A stretch of 64,000 bases of DNA from Gymnothorax reevesii (Eukaryota; Chordata; Actinopteri; Anguilliformes; Muraenidae): NCBI GenBank assembly GCA_029721435.1, contig CM056577.1, forward strand, positions 117,054,219 through 117,118,218, written 5' to 3'. The position numbers were made by a program, and so were the translations under genes. Below the pieces are notes generated by a model. The model saw only the letters and a list, made by a program, of their open reading frames with translations, searched no databases and had not been told where the DNA came from. Shown here one piece after another: positions 38,701 to 52,367 of this stretch. The first letter of the stretch is position 1. Each line of letters opens with the position of its first letter.

Positions 38701-41700
38701 CAAAAAGGCCCAATCAATGTGGAAAGGCTGGTATGATCATCAGCCTATTGGATGAATGGGGTTGAAGGTCAAGGGTCAGAGGTGATAGATGATGGAAGAG
38801 GTGTGGTTGGAGGGACAGAACTGTTGAAGAGACAATATTCTGTTTTTGACTCCTATATTTTTATGATGTCCATTCTACCTCCAGTATTAATTCCCTACCT
38901 TGCACTGCGGTAACAGCATCATGCACTGAGCATGTGACACTGGGACATGACATCACACAGCATTCTGAGAATGTAATGCAGACTAAGTTGCTGAAAGGCA
39001 AGAAATTGCACTGCAGCCAATGGGTGCCAGGCATATCTCAAACGCATTGGCCCAGAATGAGAGGTGATAAAAGGGAAATCTACCACATGATAGACCAGGA
39101 CACATTAGATGCCTCACTGTTATGGCTACCCAGGCGTAGGGTTCCCTTCCCTTGCAATAGACCACAGATGAAAGATCAAATCTACCACATTCACTAATAT
39201 GTAAATCCACCACAACTTAAAGTGTTCATTGTTTAATCAACGCAGAGAGAACATCTGGTCTCAGATGAACTAATCGACTATGTTCATACAGCCAGCGTTT
39301 GGGAGTGGACAACTGCCTATTTCAAAAGTGAACACTGTTGTGTATTACTGACGTAGTAGAGCAACATTAAATTTAGTCATTGTGTATATATGCAGTCAGA
39401 GGTCACTTCTAATCAAACCGCCCACAAGTAAATATCCTCAGTAACTAAAACAATGTCCCTTACAAATAGACAGTGTTTTTTGGTCATTTGATGATTAAAA
39501 TGACGCCATTAGTTTATATAGTATCTCAGAAAAGTGAGTAAACCCCTCACATTTCAACAATTCACTTATTATACCTTTTCAAGGGACAACGTTACAGAAA
39601 TGAAACTTGAATATATTCTAGAGTAGTCATTATACAATATGTACAGCACTGTAGATTTACTGCACTGTCCAAATAACTGAACAAACAGTCACTTTTTCCA
39701 AAATGGGTGGCAACAAAAGTGAGTACACACCCCAACTGGTAATGGCCAACCGAGCGATGAAACGTGTCTTATTCATCATGTTCATGCTTTTGTCTGTTCG
39801 ACTGGGCCATATGATGTTGTGTAACATGTGTTGAAGGTTTAAATTCTAGTGCTTTGTGGGCAATGCTCTGATTCTGGTCACTGGATGGTCAACATGGCAC
39901 CTCATGGGAAAGAACTCTCTGAGGATCTGAAAAAGAGAATTTTTGCTCTCCACAAAGATGGTCTAAGCTACAAGAAGATCTGTGAAACCATGAAACTGAG
40001 CTACAGCACGGTGGCCAAGGTTATCCAGCAGTTTTCCAAGACGGGTTCTGCTCAGAACAGGCCTCGTCAGGGTCGACCGAAGAGGTTGAGTCCTCATGCT
40101 CGGCGTCAAGTGCGCAGGTTGGATTCAGAAAACAGACGCAAGAGTGCTGGTAGTATTGCTAATGAGGTTGCAGCAGTCGGAGAACAGCCTGTCAGTGCTC
40201 AGACCATACGCAGTGCACTGCACCAAATCGGTCTGCATGGCTGTCAGCCAAGACGGAAGCCTTTTCTGAAGCTAGCCCACAAGAAAGCCCGAAAACAGTT
40301 TGCTGAAGACAACCAGTCCAAGAACATGAACTACTGTTGCCATTTTCTGTGGTCTGACAAGACCAAGATAAACTTGTTTGGCTCAGATGGTGTCCAGCAT
40401 GAGTGGTGGTGCCCTGGTGAAAAGTACCAAGACGGGGCGCCCCGGTGGCTCATCGGTCTAAGTGTGCGTACCATAAAGGCTGTGTCCTTCCCGCAGCGAC
40501 CTGGGTTTGATTCCGGCTCAGGTCATTTGCTGCATGTCTTCCCCCATTCTTCTCCCCAACCTTCTTGTCTCTCTACACTGTATAACTGTCAAATAAAGGA
40601 AAAACTCCCAAAAGTTAAAAAAAAGAAAGAAAAGTACCAAGACAAGTGTGTTCTGCCTACAGTCAAACATGGTGGTGGCAGCATCACGGTCTGGGGCTGT
40701 ATGAGTGCTTCTGGTCCTGTGGAGCTGCGCTTCATTGATGGAATCAAGGATTCCAACATGTACTGTGACATTTTGAAGCAGAACATGATGCCCTCCCTTT
40801 GGAAACTGGGCTGCATGGCAGTTTTCCAACATGATAACGACCTGAAACACACCTCCAAGATGACAACTGCCTTCCTGAAGAAGCTGAAGGTGATGGTATG
40901 GCCAAGTATGTCTCCAGACCTGAAACCCATTGAGCACCGGTGGAGCATCCTCAAGAGGAAGGTGGAGGAGCAGCAGGTGTCCAACATCCACCAGCTCTGT
41001 GATGTTGTCATGGAGGAGTGGAGAATCCCAGCAACAACCTGTGCAGCTCTGGTGAATTCCATGCCTTGGAGAATCAAGGCAGTGCTGGACAACATTGGTG
41101 GTCACACTAAATTTTGACACTATGGACACAATTTGGCATTGTGACAGTGAGGTGTACTCACTTTTGCTGCTACCCATTTTGGAAATATTGACTGTTAGTT
41201 CAGCTATTTGGACAGAGCAGTAAATCTACACTGCTACACATATTGTACAATGACTACTCTAGAATATATTCAGGTTTCATTTCTGTATTGTTGTCCCTTA
41301 AAAAAAATATAATGAATTAATTGTCGAAAGGTGAGGGGTGTACTCACTTTTGTGATATACTGTATGTTCCACATGACAAACCGCCAAACCGCTGCTAACA
41401 AAAACATTATACATTAATGGGGCAAAACTTGCGGAGCTGGTTCTGGCAGAAAACTCCCGGACACGTTCACATCCCCATGGACTCTCCCATGCATATCACA
41501 CACTGCTCCACCCCTCTGGGCTGTATAAACTGATTTCCTGCTGCACCATTGCGGCATAATACAGCTCTGCCTGCTGCTGCGCTGCATCACTCTCTGTTGC
41601 TGCATCACACTCTGCTGCTGCTAGTAAACATCCAACCTGCACTCCAGCATCCACCTGTGGTCTCTGAGCTTACCCAGCTCTCTTCCCCTTAAGCTCAGTG

Positions 41701-44700
41701 GGTCAAAGAGTGTGTCGGTTCAGAGCCTCAAAGCAGAACTATCATCAATAACAAATAACAAACTACCAATTTTTTACTGCTGTTATTGATGGTTTGCATG
41801 TGAGCAGGTTGACAGACTTTATTCTTATGAATGCATTTTAGCCAATGTACTTTACGCAAGCATCCAGCTTTGAACAAGCAAAAAGCTAAATCTTACTTGC
41901 ATCACACTCAGTTAGGTGCCTATTCCTTTCTCGCTTAACAGAGACAAATATATTCGCAATGACTTGAGACAAGTTTGACTTATTTCAAGATGTACCGGTG
42001 GGGAAGAAGATCTCACTCGTCAAGAGAGCAGAAATTTTTGGTTTCCACGAGGCGGGAAAAAATGAGATGCTCCTAAGAGACTGAACGATTTGATAAAAGA
42101 AAGGTTTGTGCAGTGCGAACACTTAACCGTTTATATTTCAAATTCTGAGCCTGGTGCCATTTATTAGATAAATGTAAGACTGTTACATGACTAAAATCAT
42201 TCTTTGTTGTTATGCAAATAGTATCTTGCCCTGTTCATTTGTACTCATAAGGTACCTCAGGCAGCATTTGCACAGTTCACTGAGACAACCTCACTGTGGG
42301 ACACAGTGTTGGGTACTGGGAGGGCTGCCAGGTTTGGGAAAGAGGAGTGGGTCAGTGTCACACGGGAAGGACCACTGGTCAGAACATTTTGAGCTTCAGC
42401 CAAGGAACCTTGTAATGCATTGTGGGTCGCATCCCACGGGGCGCATATTTTATGTCCTAAGAAGAACGACTGGGTGGCACCCCTGCTTTTTTAACACTAT
42501 GCCAATACCTATACAGTCCATCTCTAAACAAGAGGATATGAGTGTGGAAGAAAGGATAGCTTCACAGTTTTCAAGTCTGTGGTCTTTGTTCCTTAAATCT
42601 AAGGGATGGGTTGCATGTACAAAGAAATCCTGTAACATTTCACTATTCTAGCTTGGCTGAAAACAGATAAGTGAGTTTTTCTAAAAAAAGACAACAATAA
42701 AACCCAAATAAGTCTATAAAAAGCTGATCGAGGTTTTTGCAAGATGCAGTTCCAAGGGCGACCAGTGCTTAATACAGGAAGCTTTTGATTCATGTGGAAA
42801 TGACAGGAGCATCAAATCGAGCAGCAAACTTGGAACTCCTCACAGCCAAAGCCGGGGCAGACAGCCAAGCGAAAATCACGCAAAACAGTCTCTTTAAATA
42901 AGCCAAAACGAAGGCAAAAGCAGGATGCAAAATAAAGGGATCTTTATCATTCGTTTTTAAACGAGAACACATGGGTCGATGGAAGCAAGAATGAGGATGG
43001 CAAGTCGGATCTAACCTTCCTCGTCCGAGTTTGGTCCGTCCCCTGCCGTGGCGACTGTGGATCCCCCAGGGAGAGGAAGAGAAGGACAAAGGTTAGTGAC
43101 CCCTCCGTGACCCCTTTCCCCTCCCCCACTATATCAGAAAAGTCAGGCACAGGTCAATGTGCAGCACACACCTGCGACTTCTTCTCGCCGTTGGTGGAGG
43201 TGGCAACCGCCTGTGCGCGCCGTCGCTCCCTCCTCGTCACCGTCTGGAGGGTAACAGAGACAGTTCAGTCCTCCGAGCAGCAGGGCGGCGCTGCTGCACT
43301 GCTCTCAGAGGATCTTACAAACCTCTAACTTGGAATAGTCAATAATAAGCATACTGCATGCATGTAGATCATATATATTGAATCCACCCTTTTTCACCTG
43401 TGGCCATACTGAAACTCAACTCTACGTTAATTGCCTAAATTGATGAAATCAACACAATCCCAAGACCTCTATGAATTACTGGAAAATATTTTGACCAATG
43501 GAACTATTTAACAAGAGCATTGCAGAGCGTGGCATATGCCCCCGCCTGTTTGTTGATCAAGGGCATCAAGATGGCTGCTGTGGCGGCCATATTAGATATC
43601 GCACGATGCTGGATTTTGAAAGGAACCTTCCTCTAGCCGCCTCCAATACGCAATCATGAAATGGCATCAGTCGGATGAGGCATTCTTTAGTTATCGGGCG
43701 AAAACGAAAATCAACATGGCTGCTGTGGCGGCCATATTAGATATCGCAAGACGCTGGTTTTCGAAAGGAACCTTCCTCCAGCCATCCCCAATACACCACC
43801 AGGAAACGACATCAATCCGACGAGGTGTTCTTTAGTTGTTGAGCAGAAACAAAATTCAAGATGGCTGTTGTGCAAGCCATATTGAATATCGCACAAAGCT
43901 GGTTTTCGAAAGGAATCTTCCTCTACCCTCTCCCAATACGCCATTAAGAAATGGCATCAATTCAACGAGGGATTCTATAACGAAAAGTTTAAGGACGACG
44001 GACGGACGACGGACGGACGACGGACGGACATGGTGTCGACGTAATGCCCCCTTTTCTCTTTCGAGGGCGGGGGCATAAAAACTAACCATCAATTTATCAA
44101 TCTTTTAATTTATTTTCCAATCCTTTAATGGTTACTTTAGGGTTACCTTATATTTTATTTTGGCCATTATATTTGTTTTATTTATGTTTTCATATACCTA
44201 TTTGGCATTGCCAGAGTAAAGCTTTAATGTCTCATCAGATGTCATTTCATTCTAGTCGATAAAAGTTCTAAAATTGAAATGATTGTCTTGGTCTTTGCAA
44301 AGTCTGACTTAGAAAAATAAAAAATAAAAACAAAAAGATTATAAATTCACTGTGGGCTTCTGCAAGGCCCCAAACTTAGAAGCAGGATGCGCTCAATGCT
44401 TCGGAGAAAGCGAGGCTGTGGAAACTCAAGGCGTAACGAAGGCAGCATGAGCACAGATAATGGAGAAGTCCCAGACCTGTGGCTCGCATGATTCATCATC
44501 TCTGATGGGCCGCATTAAAATGCGGGGAAACCTGTGGGTGTGCAGTTCACCTCTATCGGGTGCCCAGAAGTCCCTGGCTCTGTGTCCCTCGGTGCCACCC
44601 TACTGTGGACAAAGTCTCGTTTGGCCTCAGGACAGATTCATTACAATCTTTTCTATGCAGCCCCAGTACTCAATACCCCTGGCTAAAGTCAGAGTGAAGT

Positions 44701-47700
44701 AAAAATATCATGTAAATTCCAAAAATGGTACCTTTTGTTGAGATATTTTTCTTGCGCTAACAGAAGCTATGATGGTGGCAAACTAAGAAAATTTTTTTGA
44801 GCAAGTAGTGGCAGGATCCTGAGGCTTTCGGTTCTAACCCTGAGGCATGTGGACCATCCTCTTCTCCCATTACGGATTAATAGCAGCTCTCATTGACTGG
44901 ACAGGAGAAGGGTCTCCCAGGCAAGACCTGCATACTGCTACTCCATCATCGTGATTTTAGCTGATTTTAGCAGAGGTATGACTCCTCCCACACTCTAATT
45001 ATAAATCTGTGTATGGTTCTGACCAGCGCTATTGCGCTTGCATGTTACAAACATAGCCGCATACAAGCAGGCAACATCTTCGATCCTGTGTTTCTACATT
45101 AGCGACCTTTCGGGAGAGATTGCACCAATTGCCAGCAGGAATTGCAATCTGACAGCCGCTCATCTCGCAAATGACCATGGAAGGCTGAACCATCATAGAG
45201 GGTGAGCAGCATTAAAATTAGCAACACGAGCCCGGAGAGCACAAAGCACCAACTTCTGTCCCAATTAAGTCTCCCGTCGTATTTTTAATTCTCCCGCAAA
45301 TGTCAACACTTTCACTCCCTGAGGACAAAATGCCAGCCTATGCCAGCTTTGCGGCTTCACCACGCGACAGCAGCAACGCCGTGGTCTGAACCTGACTGTG
45401 TAAATCTGCGATCCGATAGTGTGCACCATTCACCCCCTTCCTAACAAAAAGGTGGAAAATGCAGATTTAGAAAATAAAAGCTGTCCCAACCAGTTTAGTT
45501 CCAATCATCTGAATTTGCTAATTAGCGCACTTCCTCAGCCAGGAGGTAGAACTAATGAACGAAAGCAGCTAGATGTTCGTGTTGGGTTGGGCCAGTTCAT
45601 GTTGGGATAGTAGTAATAATATTAATAATAATAATAATAATAATGTGCCGCATAGTGGGATGGTAGGAGTATTTGTTTTTGGTTTGCTCATGTTCATGCA
45701 TTAAGATGTTGTGTTTCTGTTATGCAAGGACGTCTTTTAATGGGCGTTGCTAAATGGAGCTGAACCTTGAAAAATACTGATTGTGTAGCACTTTCTTCAC
45801 AGCAAACCTTGAGGCTCAATAAAATCTAAGAAGCAGTGGAGTTTACAGTTTCCTCACTTTCAGGGGGCGTAAGCCGGTTTATGCAGCTGCAGTGGGTTTG
45901 ATTCCGTACCTTGGCGTCCGACCCCTGCTCAGTCCTTGAGGGCTTCTCTGCCCGGATCTCGGCCTTCACTTCCGCCTTCCTCTCTTCCGAGCGGTGCGAG
46001 CGTCTTGAGGATGTGCCAGGCTCTCGGTCCCGCCGCTTGGACCGGGCCGTTGTTGTGGTTACTGGGGCAGGGACGGGGGTGGGGCCGGCCTCCCTTGACA
46101 GCACTGGAGAGATGAGGGGTGCGCTGACTGGACGGGAGTTCTTATCCGGAGTTCCCACCACTGCTGCAGAAAGACCAGGGGTCAAAGGTCAGAGGCATAA
46201 AAATAAGGTGAGGGAATGGTGAGTGGAAGAATTAAAAATAGGTTATATTACTATCAATCCATCCAATCCAGCCAACTCGTTTATTTCCGGTGAAACGCAC
46301 CATTCAATAACTTAGTCATACAAATGTCCAATTCTGATCCCCTACTTAACCTCAACTACATGAAGTTGGACTGTGGGAGGTTGCTGAGGTACCCACAGTT
46401 AACCCATGTGGACATGCAGAAGTATGCTAACTGAAAACAACTCCCAAACTATGACTGGGTGTCAAATCGGTCAGTTAACTAAGCTCACCTTCTTACTGCA
46501 CATATAAAACAAAAAAAGTTTAGGCATGATGTTGCAGGCAGCAAAGACAGATGGATTAAACAGAAGAAACTCTTCCTGGACAGACAGGCGACTAACAGGA
46601 AAGAGACAAGCCTTAAACAATGTTAGACTAACTCTTTGTCCCAATACCCACCCGAAACCTTGTGGTCCTCCTCAAAGTGTGCACTTCTGTGACATACAAG
46701 AAGTGTGGACAGTGTGTTTGAATCACACTTATAAACACCATTCCCACAACTCTAGTGAGCAAAGCATCGCTCAGTCATAGGCCACTCCGAGGTGATTGTT
46801 GAACATGGTAAAATGTCATAGTACTACTGGATTTAAAGGAAATAGTCTTCAGCAAAGTGCACTCTGATGTGTACTTTCAGGTGGAACATATCAGGGTGCA
46901 TTGGGGACTCTCGTGAGCACCTCTGAAGAACAAAATTAGAGAAATAAGACACCCAGTGGTCTTGTGGATCTATGTGGATACGAGCACATGAGGAGCATAA
47001 GGGTGCAAGTATTGGAACAAAGGACAAGACGGTCACTCTTCCCATGACCAACAGAGGGCAGTGGGGAGTTCTCAGAAGATTGCCTGATGTCTCATTTAAT
47101 CTCGCAGGACGATGCAGGACACAAGTCAGATATGGCGACTTTTGGCAGGCTGGCCCTGCCCTTACATGCATATAGCAAACCCTGGAGATGTATCCTGCAC
47201 CACAGACAAAATAAATCGCAGCACAGGAGTCAAACAAACAGCCTCTGACAGCGCAGGAAATTCTCCCTGATAGAGGCACCCAGAGGCGGAAAAAAGCACA
47301 GCATCGCGCCACGAATTCCCCTTTAGAGTAGAAGAGATAAGGACTGAAGGCAATCCCTTAGGGAAATAAGTTAGTTTATCATTGTGAGGGGAAGACAGAT
47401 TCCCATTTGAGATAAGACCCAAACAACCTACTGTTCCATACGGAAAGATATATCAAGTAATACGAATTCCGAAACCAATCCATCAAACAAACCTAGGAGG
47501 ACCAGCCAACCAGTTCAGTAGGCAGAAGAGGAGTTTGCGAGAGCAAGTTAGCATTGCAGCTCTGCTAAAGCTCACAAAACCCAGACCAGATCATTGCAAC
47601 AAAATCCATAGAAAAACACCAAAGCGTGTGGAAAACGTAAAGCAGGGGTGTCAAACTGACCCGTAAAAGGGCCAAGAGTTTTCACTCCAACAATGCAGAA

Positions 47701-50700
47701 CCACACCCGATAAAACTAATCAGTTGTGCAGACCAAGATCAGTTGATTAAATCAGTGGTTTCAGGTGTGCTTCTGCTTGGTAGGATGGAAAACTGGCAGC
47801 CTCTTGGCCCTTTTACGGGTCAGTTTGGCACCCCTGACGTAAAGGGAAAGCTAAGCTTGGTTCGGTACGTGACACCTTGCACAGTAGTGGGTGGCAAAGC
47901 TGATGGATAAAAAGCAGATCCCACTCAAAAAGTCAGAGGACAGTTAAGCAGGCTACATGAGTTTGAACGATGTAGTGAAATATCATAGGCTACATCTGTC
48001 CCAGTGGAGGCCTTAAGCATCTGGGGGCCTGTTTCAAAAGCAAATGTGGGGCCCTATAAAATATGAGCTTCATTATTTTGCTGGATGAAAGCTTACACCT
48101 TCGCCTATCCAGTGAAATTTCTACTTTTCTGGCTGAAACCTGATGTATATTTGTGAGGATTTTTTCAAATACTGGCAGTATAAATATTTTAAGTGAGGAC
48201 GACTCTGAGGAAGACGCTGTGCGTCGAAACGTCAGTCTCGGCATCTCAATAAATTGATGCAAGTGATTCCAGTGCTCAAGTCTGTTCCTTAATTTGATAA
48301 TTTAATGTCGCTTGAGTGGACTAGGTTTAAAAGCACTAGATGACCTTCATTCAAATTGGCATTGTCCCTATAAACATCACACGACAACTAGGTGACGGGA
48401 TATCCCTCCGCTTTGTCAGAGAATGATACTGCCTTTGCCGTAGCCATGATTAATTGATGCTAAACATCAATACTATTTTAGCGTGTTCGCCTTATTAACG
48501 TTTTCATTCAAATGCGATGCCATGTGAATGAAAAAGCATGGTTTTTTTCGCCCTAAGTACATTCAGCTAACGTTATATTAAAATGCGGCACAGTGTGTAA
48601 CGTTAATGTTATGTTCTGAAAACAGATATGCGAAAATCGAGCAGGTCCGCATCGGTAATTTTCTGCCCGATTGCTTTTTTCTGCGCAGATGCGAGAACTG
48701 CAACTTAGAAAACTTGCTTCTTGTTGGCTTTGGTTGGGTTATTTCCCGAAATTCTTGGGTACAGAGTAGCTGGAAGATACCTTATAGCCATAACTCCTAT
48801 TTTTAGAAATCTGCGCGCATTATGTGTTTCGATGAATGGTTGGAAGTATACGTTTGTTTTGAAGGTGCCCAATTTGTTGTGATTCTGGTTCTGCCTTGCC
48901 TTGCCATTGCTCTGACTGCCTCATGTGTATTTTGATCTTTGCCATGTCTGACCATTCTTTAGAATATGTGTCTTAGTTTTGATTTTCCATGTTTTACTTC
49001 TAGCCATAGTTTTATTCCAGTCCATGTTTTGATCTTTCCATGCATTGCACTTTGTCTCCCCCTGTCTGATCCTTGGTCTTGTCTTTGCTCACAGCCCCAG
49101 TAATGCGTGCCACCCCTTCAGGTGATTTAATGGTTTCTGGTTTCAATCTTCCTTCCCCATCTCGTTTACTTCTTTCCCCTTGCTTTTTCTATATTACTAA
49201 CACTTACTAACAGTTTGTTGTTTTTGTTCATTTACTAACAAAGACTAACACTGTATATAAGACTAACTTACTAACGAGCACTCGGGATTGTAAAGCTGCA
49301 CTTACTAATTGATTAACAAGCTCTCAGCACTCGCCCCATTCTAATCTCCGCCCCTTGTCTCTCCTTAATCTTCGCTGCTGCATTTCAGTGGAATCTCCAC
49401 ACTTTCTTACGCTTTTCTTTCTCTTAGGATCTGTGCACGGTAGAACTCCTTGACCGGAGCTGTATCTTTGTCTATAGGTTTGTCCCGTGATCCTTCTCTG
49501 CTTTTTGGCTTCTGCCAATTTCATGTGATTAGGTTCTTCCTAATGTGTTGCTCCCTAGTAATCAGTCTCACTGCTTCCACCTGTGTTCTGTTATCATGTG
49601 ACCTCCCTGAAACGTATATCAGATGTCTCTTCACAGCACTGCTTTGTCAGATCGTTCTCTCATGCTTACCTGCGCCACGTTCATTTCGCCTTGTACCCAT
49701 TTTGATTATCTTTCTGACTGGACCGTCCTTGACATTAGATTTTTGCCTATTCCCTGTACTTTGCCGCCTTCTTGTTTTGAACCTTTTTTGTCTGACCTTG
49801 ATTTTTGTGATTGGTGCCCTGGTTACGATTCTGGATTTCGCCCCTTGGATTCTGATAGATTCTGACTGTGGACTCTGTACTGTTGCCTGCTCTGTTGGGG
49901 GGTTTCCCCCTTCAGAAATAAAGCCTCCTTTTTGCATTTTACTGGTTCTCACGTGTGGTCCATTTTGTAAATCCTCACATTATTTCCGTCATATAGTCTA
50001 CTGATCAGACCCCAATAAAAGCTATGTAGACAAGTTCATTAATTTTGCAACATAAATTCTGCGAATTTTCTACGCACCTTATTGATAAGAAACTATTTTG
50101 ACTGGGTCGGTTCGGTAGGCGTGACCTGGCTCGAATCCAGAAATCTCTATATGTTCATTGATAATTTAATGCGTGAAAAATGCATAAAATTGCTAGATAA
50201 TGCTTTAAAATGAATACATTAAAGCTCACCGTTATATTAATTATTAAATACCTCTGGAACAGAGCAAGCAAATTACTTTTTTTTGTTCACATACCAACTG
50301 ATAAGTCTGAGGCGCTAGCAACATTGGATAAGGCTATGACTGTATTTCTGAAATTTTCAGAGCATCAGTAACCATAGCTGTTTAGTTACCATCATTTGTA
50401 GACAATGAATAATTACTACACCTCTTAAGCAGCTCAGTCTTCATGCAACTAATATATCTGACTGAGAAAACCAGAAACTCCGACCATAGAAAGCCGTGTG
50501 TTCTCCCCAGAAGGCTTAATGTGGTTTTCAGAAGTCATGACAAAATGTGCCAATTTGAGCGGCTATTGGGGATCCCTAACATTTGCCTTTTTGAGGTGTC
50601 TCAAATATTTTCCCGGTTTGCCTCTCTTGGCGGTGCGCCTCTGCATGTTTTACTTCAGTCAAGGTTTAGGATGTTAATTCTTGCTCGGCAGTTGGGGGCC

Positions 50701-52268
50701 CCCTGGAGGGCGGGGCCCGTTTCAACTGAAACTGTTAAAACATAGGTTAGGCCGCCAATGATCTGTCCTTAGGGAATGTGAACTGTTAGAGGCCTTCCTG
50801 ATAATTTTATTTTTCTTATTGATCAAAATTTGCAGGTTCCTCGCTGCACTGTGTGTGACTATCGTGGGCATGCAGCCAAAATAACCTTCCTGGCTTAATT
50901 AAGTGTTCTCAGTTCAGGACTGTGGCCTGTCTGTGCCACCTTGCACCATGAGAATTTAATGGTTATCTTAGATCCATCGATCCATTATCTGGTCGCTAAT
51001 CCATTTCAGGGTCGTGGTGGAAACAGGATTAAGCAGAGTAACCCAAATGTCACCCATCAAAGCAACTTCTGCCAGCACATCCCAGTGGATTCCACAGTGA
51101 TCCCGGACCAGGTGGGAGATGTAGTCTCTCCAATGTGCCCCGGGTCTGCATATGGGGTCTTCTCCCAGGTGGACTACCTCAAGCAACCCTAGGGGAAGGT
51201 GCCCAAGGGGCATCCTCACCAAATGCCCAAACCATCTCCACTGATTCTTCTCAATACGGAGGAGCAATGACTCTAATCTGAGGACCTCCTCGATCTGAGG
51301 TCAGTTCCTCACCCTATTCACAAGAGTAAGCCCCTCTACACTGCAAGGAAAAGTCAAAAGCTGTTGCTTAAAACTGCAAACTCAATTTTCTGGCCACTAC
51401 CCATAGCATGTGACCACAGGTGAAGGCATTGAAGAAGGCAGGCAGGAAGCACTAACACGACTGTGGCTCTGCATGGCTCCTTCGTTCCTTTGTTCCTTCA
51501 CTCATTAATAAGACGTTGATTTACCAGAACTCGTCCAACGGTGGTAGTGGTTCCTTCCTCACTAGACTAGGTGGGCAGTCTGTTTCTTTCCAGGAAAGAC
51601 GTAGAGCTGCTGATACTGATCCCCACTGCTTTGCAATCAGCAACAAATCCTTACAGCTGGTACCGAAAGTCAGTGTGCGATGGAGCCAAAAAACAGCAAT
51701 GGATGCGGCCAGACTGAAGACTAAATACATCAGCTGCACCTTGAGATCCGGTCTATCGATACCAGAAAGAGGTGCACTGCCGATCAGGCAACGGGCAACA
51801 GTGGAGTAGACCTGGGGTCAACGTTTACTTGGGCGGTGGAAATTCTGTGTTGGTACATGGAGTGACGCACTGGAGTGTCACTGAGCTGGTGCGGAAGGTT
51901 GAAAGGTACCAGCTAGATAAAGCTGAGCTCAGCTCTTTGTGTAGCATCCGCTCAGAAACTGAGCGTCATGGCACAGGGTGGTCTCTCCCCTCACCTGGAG
52001 GGGGATACTCACCAGTCCCTAGCTGTGGTTCTTCAGTCATTTCAGTGCGACGGATGAGAGAATAAGCTAAAAATGGCCACGTTCGTACATTATAAACACT
52101 TATGTACCAAATGGCAGTTCAGAGCAGTCATCCTCCTCAAAGAAAGTGTGATGGGTGTGGAAAAGGTTCACCGACTGACTGGGCTGACGTTCGTATTCAC
52201 AAGGGCAATGACCACAAAACTTGGAGGGATGCCATTGCGAGGAACGATCTAGTAATCTGAGTCCACAG

Positions 52269-52299
<31 letters not shown>

Positions 52300-52327
52300 C
52301 ACACACACACACACACACAAACACACA

Positions 52328-52367
<40 letters not shown>

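Larger units (their letters stand above)
39519..41362 (+). mobile_element. Tc1-like transposon with long IR/DR ends, carrying a SINE
   Basis: TA at 39517-39518 and 41363-41364. Ends TAGTATCTCAGAAAAGTGAG (left) and the complement of GTGAGGGGTGTACTCACTTT (right). A second inner pair of GTGAGTACAC motifs lies near 39719 and 41153, so the inverted repeats are about 215 bp with two direct repeats each, like Sleeping Beauty-type ends. It contains a transposase frame and a nested SINE. Plus strand, antisense to epb41, in the intron between exons 12 and 13. Confidence 0.92.
43535..44076. mobile_element. Element with TATGCCCCCGCC inverted ends and internal tandem array
   Basis: 542 bp, bounded by TATGCCCCCGCC and GGCGGGGGCATA. 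Nearly all of the interior is a 145-bp tandem array followed by a GACGGAC minisatellite. No frame. It lies in the intron between exons 10 and 11. Confidence 0.7.

Noticed and set aside
40434..40520. tRNA-like segment with box A and B resemblance
   Set aside because: It is the head of a SINE: flanked by target duplications, followed by a SINE body, and with no full cloverleaf. The same holds for 54522.
40518..41177. 219- and 168-codon minus-strand frames
   Set aside because: Antisense shadows of the Tc1-like transposase.
42187..42651. 154-codon plus-strand frame
   Set aside because: No recognisable domain, antisense to epb41, and composition like the surrounding intron.
49450..50004. 184-codon plus-strand frame
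   Set aside because: It lies in pyrimidine-rich repeat-like DNA where stops are rare; the residues are Leu/Phe/Cys-heavy with no motif.
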